The notes under the pieces: model-generated | What the model was told of the DNA's origin: nothing | Seen by the model: only the letters and a program-made list of their open reading frames with translations | Databases searched by the model: none | Shown here: piece by piece, positions 15,100 to 22,987 of the stretch | Position numbering within the stretch: position 1 is the first letter of the stretch | How the letters are laid out: each line of letters begins with the position of its first letter | Source of the DNA: Anammoximicrobium sp032229885 | GTDB lineage: Bacteria; Planctomycetota; Planctomycetia; Pirellulales; Pirellulaceae | Direction of reading: 5' to 3' | Assembly (NCBI GenBank): GCA_032229885.1 | Contig: JAVYAJ010000300.1 | Coordinates: forward strand, 1 to 28,615 | Length of the DNA: 28,615 bases | Position numbers and translations under genes: made by a program

Positions 15100-16149
15100 T
15101 CAATGCGAGCCTCGCGGCTGCCAGTATGCGTAGCCCCGGACACCCAGCTTCAACCGAAAGACGGCTTCTTTGGCTGCGACGGTCACGTACAAATAACCGT
15201 CGTGAAAATGGCAGTTAGTCGCCTGAGTCCCGCCTGCGTCGTACTGGCGCAGCAACGCGCCGGACGTTACGTCTACGACGTTGATCACTCCGCCCGTCCA
15301 CATCGCGACGTAGGCCCGTCCCGCGGCGTCGAACACCAGTCCGTCGGGGACAAAGTCGCCACCGATCACGTCGCCGTCCGTATGTCGAGGGAAATCGATC
15401 AACACGCGAGACTCGCCGACTGTTCCAGACGCCACGTCCAACGGCCAGATCAGCAGGCGGTACCGCGAACTTTCCGCCACACACAGCGACTGTTGATCCG
15501 GCGTGACCCCGATTCCGTTCGGATAGGCCAACCCGTCGGCCAACCGCGTCGTCTTCTTGGTGCGGATATCGTACCGGTATACGGAGCCTGTCGGCTTCTC
15601 GTTCGAAGACGCGCCCGGGTCGGTAAAAAAGATGTTTCCCAGCCGATCCAAGGCCACGTCGTTGATGGCGTCGAAGCGGACCCCGTCGCAGCGATCCGCC
15701 AAGACTTCGATCTGAGAACCATCCGCAGAGACTCGCAACAGTCGCCCGCCACCGGCGTCGGCGACGATCAACCGGCCTTCGCTATCGATCTTCAAGCCAT
15801 TGGCCTGCACCTTGCGCCCCTCGACGGGCGAAGCTTTCCGCAGGTCGCTCCAGATGGATGCGGCGCCGTCGGGCGTCAGGCGGCCGATGGCGCCGAGCTC
15901 GCGATAGTTGACGACGTACAGATTTCCTTGCGTATCGAACGCCGGACCTTCGGCGAACGCATAGCCCGTCGCCACCAGTTCCGGCGTCACCGAGTGGGAC
16001 GCAGGCAACTCGTCCGCCGCTCGACTGTCGAGCAAACCGGCGACGAGCAGCAGACCAAACGCGACGCCAGCGATCGTTGGACGCCGCGCCTTCTGGTTCG
16101 TCAGACGCGATTCCCTTCGCCAATCCCAGCGAAATACGGTCGGTTTCAT
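15100..16149 (-). CDS. Exported SMP-30/gluconolactonase-like beta-propeller
   Basis: The 349-residue protein has an N-terminal hydrophobic signal (about 25-43) with a likely cleavage after DSRA. A six-bladed SMP-30/strictosidine-synthase-like propeller follows. Blade motifs include EGPAFDTQGNLYVVN, NGLKIDSEGRLIVADAG, NDVALDRLGNIFFTDP and PNGIGVTPDQQSLCVAES. The usual metal-binding residues of the fold (Glu of EGPA, Asn of the NDV blade, Asn of PNG and Asp of PDGLVFD) appear present, consistent with a lactonase, but the substrate is unknown. Its ATG overlaps the RNase D stop by 4 nt (ATGA), so it is translated from the same message, despite no obvious functional link. Confidence 0.9.
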   Translation of the reverse strand: MKPTVFRWDWRRESRLTNQKARRPTIAGVAFGLLLVAGLLDSRAADELPASHSVTPELVATGYAFAEGPAFDTQGNLYVVNYRELGAIGRLTPDGAASIWSDLRKASPVEGRKVQANGLKIDSEGRLIVADAGGGRLLRVSADGSQIEVLADRCDGVRFDAINDVALDRLGNIFFTDPGASSNEKPTGSVYRYDIRTKKTTRLADGLAYPNGIGVTPDQQSLCVAESSRYRLLIWPLDVASGTVGESRVLIDFPRHTDGDVIGGDFVPDGLVFDAAGRAYVAMWTGGVINVVDVTSGALLRQYDAGGTQATNCHFHDGYLYVTVAAKEAVFRLKLGVRGYAYWQPRGSH

Positions 16150-17348
16150 GGCAAACGCTCCGTTCGCGGCTCGATCATCAACGGTTGTTCGCTGGCGGGG
16201 TCGCCGACGCTGATCGTCGTTCGACGTTCCAGCAGATCCACGATCGCCTGGCCGACCACCTCGGCCCGCCAGCCGCAGGCCAGCGCAGGCGGAGACTGGC
16301 CGGCGGCACGGCCGGTCAAGTGATACGCGATCAAATTGCAGACGTCTTCGACGCTTCCCACCAGGCTCGGCGCGACCTGCTGCGCGCGGCAGACACTGCC
16401 CAGGGCGGTCGCCAAAAACTGGCCCAACAACGTGTATTGCGCGCGATTCAAGGTGCGGATCAACGGTCGCGGGCAGGCCTCGTCCGGCAGATCCAAGGCC
16501 CGGCGGACCGCCTGCGAGATGGCCGTCAACTCGCGTTCTTGGCCGCGATGATTCAAACCGCGAATGGCTCGGATCCGTTCGATGTCGTCCGTCGCGCCTC
16601 GCGCCACTTGTACAATCAAATCGTCCCGAAGTATCCGCCGCGCGGGCATGTCTCGCCGCGCAGCCAGCGCGTCTCGCCACTGCCACACCTCGCGGACGAT
16701 CGCCAACGCGCGCGGGCCCAGATTCGCGCTGCCGGCCGTCCGTCGCCAACGCTCGTGGAACTCGGCGCGGTAAACGCTGGCCTGCCAGTCCGCCATTTCG
16801 GCGGCCAGCCACGGGATCCGATTCAAGGCCGTCAAACGGTCGGCCAGAGCGTCCCGCAGCGGCTCCAAGTACAATACGTCCTCCAGCGCGTACGCGACCT
16901 GGCGGCCGGATAGTGGGCGACGGCGCCAGTCCGTGAGCGTCTCGCCTTTTTTCAGGCTTTTTCCCAGCAGCTTCGAGACGAGCGTTCCGTACGCGGCCGG
17001 ATACTCGAGGCCGAACAGACCCGCGGCGATTTGCGTATCGAACAGGCCGCTGGGCGCTTGGCCGACGGCGTGCAGACAGAAGCACAGCTCTTGGCGGCCG
17101 CCGTGAACGATCACTTCGCGGCCGGGCTCGGTCAACAACTGCCAGAGCGGCTCCAAATTCGTGATCGCCAGCGGGTCGATCACCGCCAGACGCCCGCCCG
17201 CCGCGATGTGGACCAGGCACAGCTCGGGGCGATACGTGCCTTCGGACACAAACTCGGTGTCAAACGCTAGGCGATGGACGTCGGCCAGCCCGCGGCAAAA
17301 AGTCGCCAGTTTTTGGGGATCGTCAATGTAGTCGTACTTCACGCCCAT
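16146..17348 (-). CDS. rnd: Ribonuclease D (DEDDy 3'-5' exonuclease, HRDC)
   Basis: RNase D trims 3' ends of tRNA precursors and other small RNAs. The 400-residue product has Exo I FDTEF (Asp30, Glu32), an Exo II block VHGGRQELCF and Exo III YALEDV (Tyr153, Asp157), then an HRDC domain around 210-290 and a C-terminal helical region. In Exo II the usual Asp (SEDLEVF in E. coli) aligns with Glu87, a conservative change in a metal-binding position. The ATG at 17348 gives the family-like start MGVKYDYID; there is no clear Shine-Dalgarno sequence. It is coupled to the SMP-30-like gene and divergent from mfnB. Confidence 0.92.
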   Translation of the reverse strand: MGVKYDYIDDPQKLATFCRGLADVHRLAFDTEFVSEGTYRPELCLVHIAAGGRLAVIDPLAITNLEPLWQLLTEPGREVIVHGGRQELCFCLHAVGQAPSGLFDTQIAAGLFGLEYPAAYGTLVSKLLGKSLKKGETLTDWRRRPLSGRQVAYALEDVLYLEPLRDALADRLTALNRIPWLAAEMADWQASVYRAEFHERWRRTAGSANLGPRALAIVREVWQWRDALAARRDMPARRILRDDLIVQVARGATDDIERIRAIRGLNHRGQERELTAISQAVRRALDLPDEACPRPLIRTLNRAQYTLLGQFLATALGSVCRAQQVAPSLVGSVEDVCNLIAYHLTGRAAGQSPPALACGWRAEVVGQAIVDLLERRTTISVGDPASEQPLMIEPRTERLP

Positions 17349-17443
17349 CGATGATAGAAGAAACCGTCGAGGTTTTCTAGCCGAACTCTTGTATTTCGAT
17401 AAAGTTACGCGCATTGGACGACGTCCTTCGAAAGCGAGGTTTT

Positions 17444-18148
17444 ATGACCGGTTTGCTGATCAGTGTGCGCAGCGCCCGCGAGGCCCGCGAGGCCTTGTTC
17501 GGCGGGGCCGATGTGATCGATGTCAAAGATCCGATGCGCGGCGCCTTGGGCGCGGCCGAGCCGGCCGTCTGGACCGAGGTTCTGAGCGAAGTTTCGACCG
17601 ACCGGCCGCCCGCGACGCCCGTCAGCGCGGCGTTGGGCGAGATATGCGAGGCCGATCCTCACGCCAACTACGGTGCGCTCGCCGGCTTCCAGTTCGCGAA
17701 ATGGGGCCTGGCGGGATGTCGCGGGCGACCGGACTGGCCGCGACAGTGGGCCGAGCGGCTCGCCCAACTGCCGCCGACCGTCATTCCCGTGGCAGTGGTG
17801 TACGCCGACTGGACACGGGCCGAAGCCCCCACTCCGGCCCGCGTGATCGCGGCGGCGGCCGCGCTGCGCTGCGGGGTGGTGTTGTTCGACACGTACGACA
17901 AGACCGGCGGCTGCCTGCTGGATCAGTTGAGCGTCGCCGAACTGGGGGCGCTGGCCGACCAAGCGCGAAGCTTGGGGCTGCGGGTCGTGCTGGGCGGCGG
18001 ACTGTCCCCGGCGACGATCCCGCAAACGCTGCCGCTGCGTCCGTGGCTGGTTGCCGTGCGCGGAGCCGCGTGCCGATCGGGACGGACGGGAGATATCGAC
18101 GCGGATTGCGTCCGCGCGCTGCGGGCCGCCGTCTGCCCGACAGCTTGA
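17444..18148 (+). CDS. mfnB: (5-formylfuran-3-yl)methyl phosphate synthase-like protein
   Basis: In methanogens MfnB condenses two glyceraldehyde-3-phosphate molecules into the furan precursor of methanofuran; in methylotrophs and planctomycetes homologues belong to the tetrahydromethanopterin/methanofuran-linked C1 pathway. The 234-residue product matches family length. It keeps the Schiff-base Lys in DVKDP (Lys28), Lys86 in the KWGL block and the general acid/base Lys153 in DTYDKTGG, equivalent to Lys27, Lys85 and Lys155 of the archaeal enzyme. The ATG at 17444 follows GAGG by 4 nt. No other C1 genes lie in this window, so the pathway is inferred from the family. Confidence 0.92.
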   Translation: MTGLLISVRSAREAREALFGGADVIDVKDPMRGALGAAEPAVWTEVLSEVSTDRPPATPVSAALGEICEADPHANYGALAGFQFAKWGLAGCRGRPDWPRQWAERLAQLPPTVIPVAVVYADWTRAEAPTPARVIAAAAALRCGVVLFDTYDKTGGCLLDQLSVAELGALADQARSLGLRVVLGGGLSPATIPQTLPLRPWLVAVRGAACRSGRTGDIDADCVRALRAAVCPTA

Positions 18149-18286
18149 CCTGCCGGATTCGCTTCGCGATATTGTCCGATGGACGGCGTCGCATGGCTTT
18201 GCGCGGAATCCACGAGGGCGGATTTCCGGCTGCCCCTGTCGCACGGAGCCTGCCACGTGTGCGGCCATTCTTGCCTGCGCGAAGGA

Positions 18287-18303
18287 TGAAACGCGGCGTT
18301 TCA
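18287..18303. promoter_or_regulatory. Perfect 17-bp palindrome, operator-like
   Basis: TGAAACGC and GCGTTTCA are perfect 8-bp arms about a single central G. It lies 67 bp upstream of the small membrane-protein gene, a plausible operator position. No regulator can be named. The remainder of 18149-18370 shows nothing recognisable. Confidence 0.4.
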
Positions 18304-18370
18304 ATCCGCGGCGAGGCTGGCAGTGCGCCCCGTCGCGCGTCCGGCGGTCCGGTGTGGGGCGAGGAGGTGT

Positions 18371-18676
18371 ATGTTGTGGTTCTTCCGACGCCGCGCCAGC
18401 AACTCGCGTCGCGACGGGTGCGGGTTCGTCCTGCTGACCTTCGTGTTCTCCTGTCTGTTCCTGGTGCTCAACAGCGTGCTGATCGGCAAGTCGCTGCCGC
18501 CCTTGCTCGAGACCGGCCCCCCCGTGCTGCGCCGCGCCGCCTTTGTCCAGGCGGTGCTGTTCACCGGCCCCGTGTTGTTGATGTTCGTCGAATGGTGGTT
18601 GGTCGACCTGGTCGTCCGACTGGTGACGCCCGACCGCGAGCCCTCGAAGCCACCCGGTCAACGCGCGCGGCGGTGA
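18371..18676 (+). CDS. Small two-helix membrane protein
   Basis: The 101-residue protein has a basic N-terminus (FRRRASNSRRDG), a hydrophobic helix at about 16-37, a short Pro-rich loop (KSLPPLLETGPPVLRR) and a second long hydrophobic segment at about 54-82, then a polar Arg/Pro tail. Two inner-membrane helices with the positive ends cytoplasmic are expected. AGGAGG at 18362-18367 is strong but only 3 nt from this ATG; the TTG one codon later would have a better spacing, so the exact start is uncertain by a codon. No family recognised. Confidence 0.7.
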   Translation: MLWFFRRRASNSRRDGCGFVLLTFVFSCLFLVLNSVLIGKSLPPLLETGPPVLRRAAFVQAVLFTGPVLLMFVEWWLVDLVVRLVTPDREPSKPPGQRARR

Positions 18677-18717
18677 ACGCGCGACACCGGCCGGCGGCGC
18701 GCACGTCCGCGCGACAA

Positions 18718-20349
18718 CTACGCGGCCCGTCGGATGCACATCAGGCAACGATCGTCGGACTGGGCGTGTCCATGGACGAACTTGTCGACGTCGGCCACGA
18801 TGCGCCGGCCCGTCTCGATGGCCGTTCCATCGGCCGACCTCAACACGTCGATCAGTCGCCCATATCCATACTGCGATCGTTCCTTGTTCTGCGCTTCGGT
18901 GATCCCGTCGCTGACTAGAACCAGGGTATCTCCGGTCCAGAGGTCGATCGTGGTCTTGACATACCGTTGCGACGGATCGATGCCCAAGGGCATGCCGGCT
19001 TCGGCGTCTCCGATCTCCGCAACGCTGCCGTCGATGCGCCGCAACAGGGGGCGCAGGTGGCCGGCATTGGCAATCGACAGCGTGTGTGATCTCGAGTCCA
19101 GGATCGCCAACACCAGCGTCACGAATGCGCCGTCGAGGCTGCGCCGCGCGAAGCGCTGGTTCACCTGACTCAGAACCTTGACCGGATTCTGTTCGAGATC
19201 CAGCGAGGCCCCGATTTCACTGGCGATCTTGACCATCAGCATCGCCGCGGGCACGCCTTTGCCCGAGACGTCTCCCACGATCAACGCCGTCTGATCGTCG
19301 TTCAGGGCCACGTAATCGAAATAGTCGCCGCCGACGGATCTGGCCGGCATGTAATAGTCGAAAAACTCGTAGCCAGCGACCGTCGGCGATTCGTGCGGCA
19401 GCAACAGCAGCTGGAGCTCGCGGGCCATCTGAAGTTCGACGTCCAGCACGCGCTCTTTCAGAATCCGATCGTGCAAGATCGCGTTCTCGACGACGATCGA
19501 GATCTGGAAATCCACCGCATCCAGCAGCCTCAAGTCTTCGCGGTCAAAGCTATGCTCTCTGTAAAACGCCTCCACCTGGATGGCGCCTAGGATGTGGCCC
19601 TCCATGTCCTGCAGCGGCGCCGCGATGCACTGCCCCTGGTCGTCGATCATCGCTTGACGCGTTTTCATGGTGTCTTCCGTCAGGCGGTGGACGCACGGCA
19701 GTTCGATCATCTGCGCGGCGCCGCGTTCCAACGCGCAAATGCTCAGTGGCGGGCAAGGCGGTGTCGCGTGCAGGGCAACCACCGCGCGATCCGCGCGGTC
19801 GAACAGCGACAACAGGCCCTTCAAGGCTCGCGGTCGCAACTCGTCGATGGTCATCCGTCGGCGCAGTTCGCGGGCCAGCTTGGCAACGGCTCGTAGCCGC
19901 TCGGCGGCGAGCGTATTGTTCGCCGCCAACCAGCCGATGGTCGAGTCTTCCAACTCGGCGGCCGCGCCATTCGATTGCGCGACGTCCACGGCCAACTCGG
20001 GTGCGCCCACCGCCGAATCCGTCTCGTCCTGGGGGTGACAGACTCTGAAGGCGCAGCAACAGATGTCGATCCGATCGTGATGGCGGACCGGGTAAGCGAC
20101 GCCCGGTTCGAGCGCCAATCCGTTCAGCCGAGTTCCCGATCTGCTGTTCGCGTCGACCAGCGCCAATTGTCCGTCGCGGATCGTCAGGTACGCGTGTCGG
20201 CGGCTGATGCACGGGTGCGCGAGATGGATCTGACAGAAGTCTCTGTCGCGCCCCAGCCAGAGTTTGAACCGCCCGCGCGCATTGTCCAAGGCTTGGAGAG
20301 AAAATGCGCTAGGCGCCCCCGGCCCATGCACTAGACGCAAAACAGACAT
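18718..20349 (-). CDS. FHA-GAF-PP2C (RsbU/SpoIIE-type) serine/threonine phosphatase
   Basis: The 543-residue soluble protein combines an FHA domain (about 25-105, with GR33-34, SRRH49-52 and N76 for phosphothreonine peptides), a GAF sensor domain (about 145-298) and a PP2C phosphatase of the RsbU/SpoIIE type (about 320-541). The phosphatase keeps GGDYFD (340-345), DVSGKG (360-365), DGITE (481-485) and the late Asp pair DD532-533 that bind two metals. Such enzymes usually dephosphorylate anti-sigma-factor antagonists or kinase targets; the FHA domain implies recruitment to a Ser/Thr-kinase substrate. No partner-switch gene is adjacent. The ATG at 20349 has AGGAGG 6 nt upstream, and a strong promoter lies about 150 bp upstream. 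Confidence 0.94.
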   Translation of the reverse strand: MSVLRLVHGPGAPSAFSLQALDNARGRFKLWLGRDRDFCQIHLAHPCISRRHAYLTIRDGQLALVDANSRSGTRLNGLALEPGVAYPVRHHDRIDICCCAFRVCHPQDETDSAVGAPELAVDVAQSNGAAAELEDSTIGWLAANNTLAAERLRAVAKLARELRRRMTIDELRPRALKGLLSLFDRADRAVVALHATPPCPPLSICALERGAAQMIELPCVHRLTEDTMKTRQAMIDDQGQCIAAPLQDMEGHILGAIQVEAFYREHSFDREDLRLLDAVDFQISIVVENAILHDRILKERVLDVELQMARELQLLLLPHESPTVAGYEFFDYYMPARSVGGDYFDYVALNDDQTALIVGDVSGKGVPAAMLMVKIASEIGASLDLEQNPVKVLSQVNQRFARRSLDGAFVTLVLAILDSRSHTLSIANAGHLRPLLRRIDGSVAEIGDAEAGMPLGIDPSQRYVKTTIDLWTGDTLVLVSDGITEAQNKERSQYGYGRLIDVLRSADGTAIETGRRIVADVDKFVHGHAQSDDRCLMCIRRAA

Positions 20350-20501
20350 GGATGGCCTCCTGTCCTACGCTTGTTAGACCAGACGCGATGTGTTGCGCAT
20401 GTCCACAAAGCGAGATCGCCGCGGAGGACGCGAGCGGCTTTCTGTCACCTTCGTCGCGCATTCTTCGCGACGCGCGAGTTCACGCATACTGCATGCCGCG
20501 C

Positions 20502-20530
20502 ATTATACAAGTATCGCCACGTGTTCACAA
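20502..20530 (-). promoter_or_regulatory. Near-consensus sigma-70-type promoter of the PP2C gene
   Basis: On the minus strand TTGTGA and a perfect TATAAT are separated by exactly 17 nt. The start would fall near 20495, giving a leader of about 145 nt. This is the best-matching promoter in the window and sits in a locally AT-richer patch. Confidence 0.75.
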
Positions 20531-20827
20531 GATCGCGTGCAGTCCGCATAGCTACACGCGTTCCCCACGAAAGAGCAGGGCTGCCTTTTTGCGATGGAAG
20601 CGTTTCGCCCGCGCGAGCCGTCATCGCGTCGCCGATTCGCGCGGCATCCGTCGAGCGCGCGTCAGCGTCGCCTACGTCGCCATTGGCGCGGATTCGCGGA
20701 CCCGCTCGGTCGCCGTCGCGATCGGTCGAGCCGACAGCGCAGGCGCCCGGCGGCGACGTGTGGCGCGTCGCGGAAACGCGTTGTTCGCCGAGCCGGAATG
20801 CGCGGGTCGGGTCGGCGCGGACGCCGC
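20531..20827. other. Non-coding GC-rich spacer
   Basis: The stretch lies between the PP2C promoter and the comM stop. Its open frames are Arg-rich and unsupported, and no repeat or RNA gene was recognised. Confidence 0.4.
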
Positions 20828-22366
20828 TCAGGTCCACATCTGTCGGTCCAGCATTCGATAGTTCACCGCTTCTTGAATGTGCAGCGCGCGGATCGCGTCG
20901 CTCTGATCCAGATCGGCGATCGTGCGCGCCGTGCGCAGCACCTTGTCGTGGGCCCGCGCCGACAGGCCCAGTTCGTTGACGGCCGCCCGCAGCAGCTCGA
21001 GGCACGTATCGTCCAGACGACAGAACTTGCGGATCTCGCGGGTCGTCATGTGGGCGTTGTAGCGCGTCTTGGCGCCGTGAAATCGGTCCCGCTGGATCTG
21101 CCGCGCGGCGGCGACCTGGCCGCGCATCTGGACGCTATCGGTGCCGGTCGGCGCGGACGACAGCTCTTTGAACGGCACGGCGGGCACTTCGATATGCAGG
21201 TCGATCCGATCCAGCAGCGGACCGCTGATCTTCGACATGTACCGTTCGATCTGCGGAGGCGAACAGTGGCATTCCCGCCGGGGATCGTTGCGATAGCCGC
21301 ACGGGCACGGATTGAGCGCAGCGATCAGCATAAAGTCAGCCGGAAACGTCGTGCTGTTCAACGCCCGCGAGATCGTGACCACGCCGTCCTCCAGCGGCTG
21401 ACGCAGCACCTCGAGCGTCCGCCGATTGAACTCGGGCAGCTCGTCCAGAAACAGCACGCCGTTGTGGCTCAGCGAGATCTCGCCCGGCGCGGGCGCGCTG
21501 CCGCCACCGACCAACCCCGCGTCGCTGATCGTGTGGTGCGGCGAGCGGAACGGCCGCCGCGCCATCAGCGGCTGACCCGGCCGCAATCGGCCCAGCGCGC
21601 TGTAGATCCGCGTCGTCTCGATCGACTCGTCGGCCGACAGTCGAGGCAGGATCGTCGGCACCCGCTTGGCCAGCATGGTCTTGCCCGAACCTGGCGGACC
21701 GATCATCAACAGATTGTGCGCGCCGGCGGCCGCGATCGTGATCGCCCGCTTGGCCATCTCCTGGCCGCGGACGTCGGCGAAATCGTCCTCGTAGCCGGAA
21801 AACGTCTCGAACAGCTCTTCGAGCCGCGAGGGCATCGGGTCGATCTCCAACGCTCCGGTAAAGAATCCGATGGCCTGGGCCAGACTTGCCACCGGGATCA
21901 CTTCGATGTTCTCGACCACCGCCGCTTCGGCCGCGCTGTCGCTGGACACGACCAGCCCGCGCAATCCTGCCTGGCGGGCCGCCGCGATCGCCATGGACAG
22001 CGCGCCTTTCACCGGCCGGGTCTGGCCTTCCAACGCCAGTTCGCCGACGACCGCATACCGATCGAACAGGTCTGACTGCAACTGGCCGCTGCCCGCCAAC
22101 ATGCCCAGCGAGATGGGCAGGTCGAACGACGAAGCCTGCTTGGGCAGTTCGGCCGGCGCCAGGTTGATGACCACGCGATCCTGCGGCCGCTGGAACCCCG
22201 AATTGACGATCGCCCGTTCGACGCGGTGCGTGCTCTCCTTGACCGCCGCCTCGGGCAGTCCGACCAGCACCGTCTTGGGCAACGCGCCGGCCGAGACGTC
22301 GACCTCGACCTCGACGGGCAAGGCCTCGATTCCCAACAGCGAAAAGGTCTTCAATTTGGCAAGCAT
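20828..22366 (-). CDS. comM: ComM/YifB-family AAA+ ATPase (Mg-chelatase-like)
   Basis: ComM is a hexameric helicase that promotes branch migration during natural transformation in some bacteria; YifB homologues are widespread in non-competent species too. The 512-residue product has the N-terminal Lon-like ChlI fold, the AAA+ core with Walker A GPPGSGKT (223-230) and Walker B VLFLDE (304-309), the NPCPCGY cysteine-rich insertion and the C-terminal Mg-chelatase helical domain ending HIQEAVNYR. MLAKLKTFSL at 22366 is the family start; GGAG lies 10 nt upstream. An in-frame ATG at 22393 lacks a ribosome site. No competence genes are nearby, so a DNA-recombination role is family knowledge. Confidence 0.95.
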   Translation of the reverse strand: MLAKLKTFSLLGIEALPVEVEVDVSAGALPKTVLVGLPEAAVKESTHRVERAIVNSGFQRPQDRVVINLAPAELPKQASSFDLPISLGMLAGSGQLQSDLFDRYAVVGELALEGQTRPVKGALSMAIAAARQAGLRGLVVSSDSAAEAAVVENIEVIPVASLAQAIGFFTGALEIDPMPSRLEELFETFSGYEDDFADVRGQEMAKRAITIAAAGAHNLLMIGPPGSGKTMLAKRVPTILPRLSADESIETTRIYSALGRLRPGQPLMARRPFRSPHHTISDAGLVGGGSAPAPGEISLSHNGVLFLDELPEFNRRTLEVLRQPLEDGVVTISRALNSTTFPADFMLIAALNPCPCGYRNDPRRECHCSPPQIERYMSKISGPLLDRIDLHIEVPAVPFKELSSAPTGTDSVQMRGQVAAARQIQRDRFHGAKTRYNAHMTTREIRKFCRLDDTCLELLRAAVNELGLSARAHDKVLRTARTIADLDQSDAIRALHIQEAVNYRMLDRQMWT

Positions 22367-22987
22367 GCTGCGCCGGCTCCGTGTGCTCGCCATTGTGAAA
22401 GGCCGCGTTGCGCGCCGCAAGCGGGCGTCACAGAGAACACGGCGAGAACGATGTCTTCGTAGCCTCGAAAAGGGTCGGCGAGCTGAGATCCTTGTCGAGC
22501 GGCGCCAGCAAAAGATCGCCCCGCGACCGAAACGTTTCGTGTGCGGCAAGCCACCGGATTCTTGGGGCCGGTCGTCCGGCGGGCGTGGTCCGCCGAATCG
22601 CTCGAGATCAGTCCGTCGAAGATCTTGGCGCAAGGGGCTCCGAGGCGGTCTTGACGGAACCGAAGATATCGGTACGACTGGAGGAACATTGTTCGCCGGC
22701 TTTGCCGCCGTTGGCGGAGCTTGCCAAAGCGCAATACTTAACGCGAGTCAGCGCTCGCAACCAAGATGTGTACTGTACAGACCAGCGCACAGGGGGCGCG
22801 CACGGCCCGCGCATGATACGGGCTGAGACTCTGACTCTGGCCGTCATGCCGTTTGCGAGACAAGAGTGGCGGCGCGAAGGCCGGGTTCGCGCAACCTTAG
22901 GCGGGCTGAAGTGCGGCCCGCAAGATGGGATCCCGCGCGGCACGAAGCATCGAGACATTGACAGACTCCGATCAAGGCCGACGGATT
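22367..22987. other. Long intergenic region between divergent comM and mutM
   Basis: The 620 bp contain a short TGTAC palindrome and an isolated TTGACA at 22958-22963, too close to mutM to give a normal leader. Open frames on both strands lack ribosome sites and family features. I see no RNA gene. Confidence 0.4.
22769..22779. promoter_or_regulatory. TGTAC-T-GTACA palindrome
   Basis: Five-base arms surround a single T. A wider-spaced pair of the same arms (TGTAC, 8 nt, GTACA) occurs at 28454-28471. It could be an operator in the comM/mutM intergenic region, but an 11-bp palindrome can arise by chance. Confidence 0.2.

Noticed and set aside
16150..17220. Long N-terminal extension of the SMP-30-like protein
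   Set aside because: The in-frame upstream region lies inside RNase D and has no propeller or signal features; the true start at 16149 has a signal peptide directly after it.
20371..20979. Open frame between the PP2C and comM genes
   Set aside because: It is Arg/Ala/Ser-rich, runs into comM antisense, and shows no family or start signal.
22958..22986. mutM promoter from TTGACA
   Set aside because: At normal spacing the -10 would be ACGGAT, a poor match, and the start would fall inside the coding sequence.
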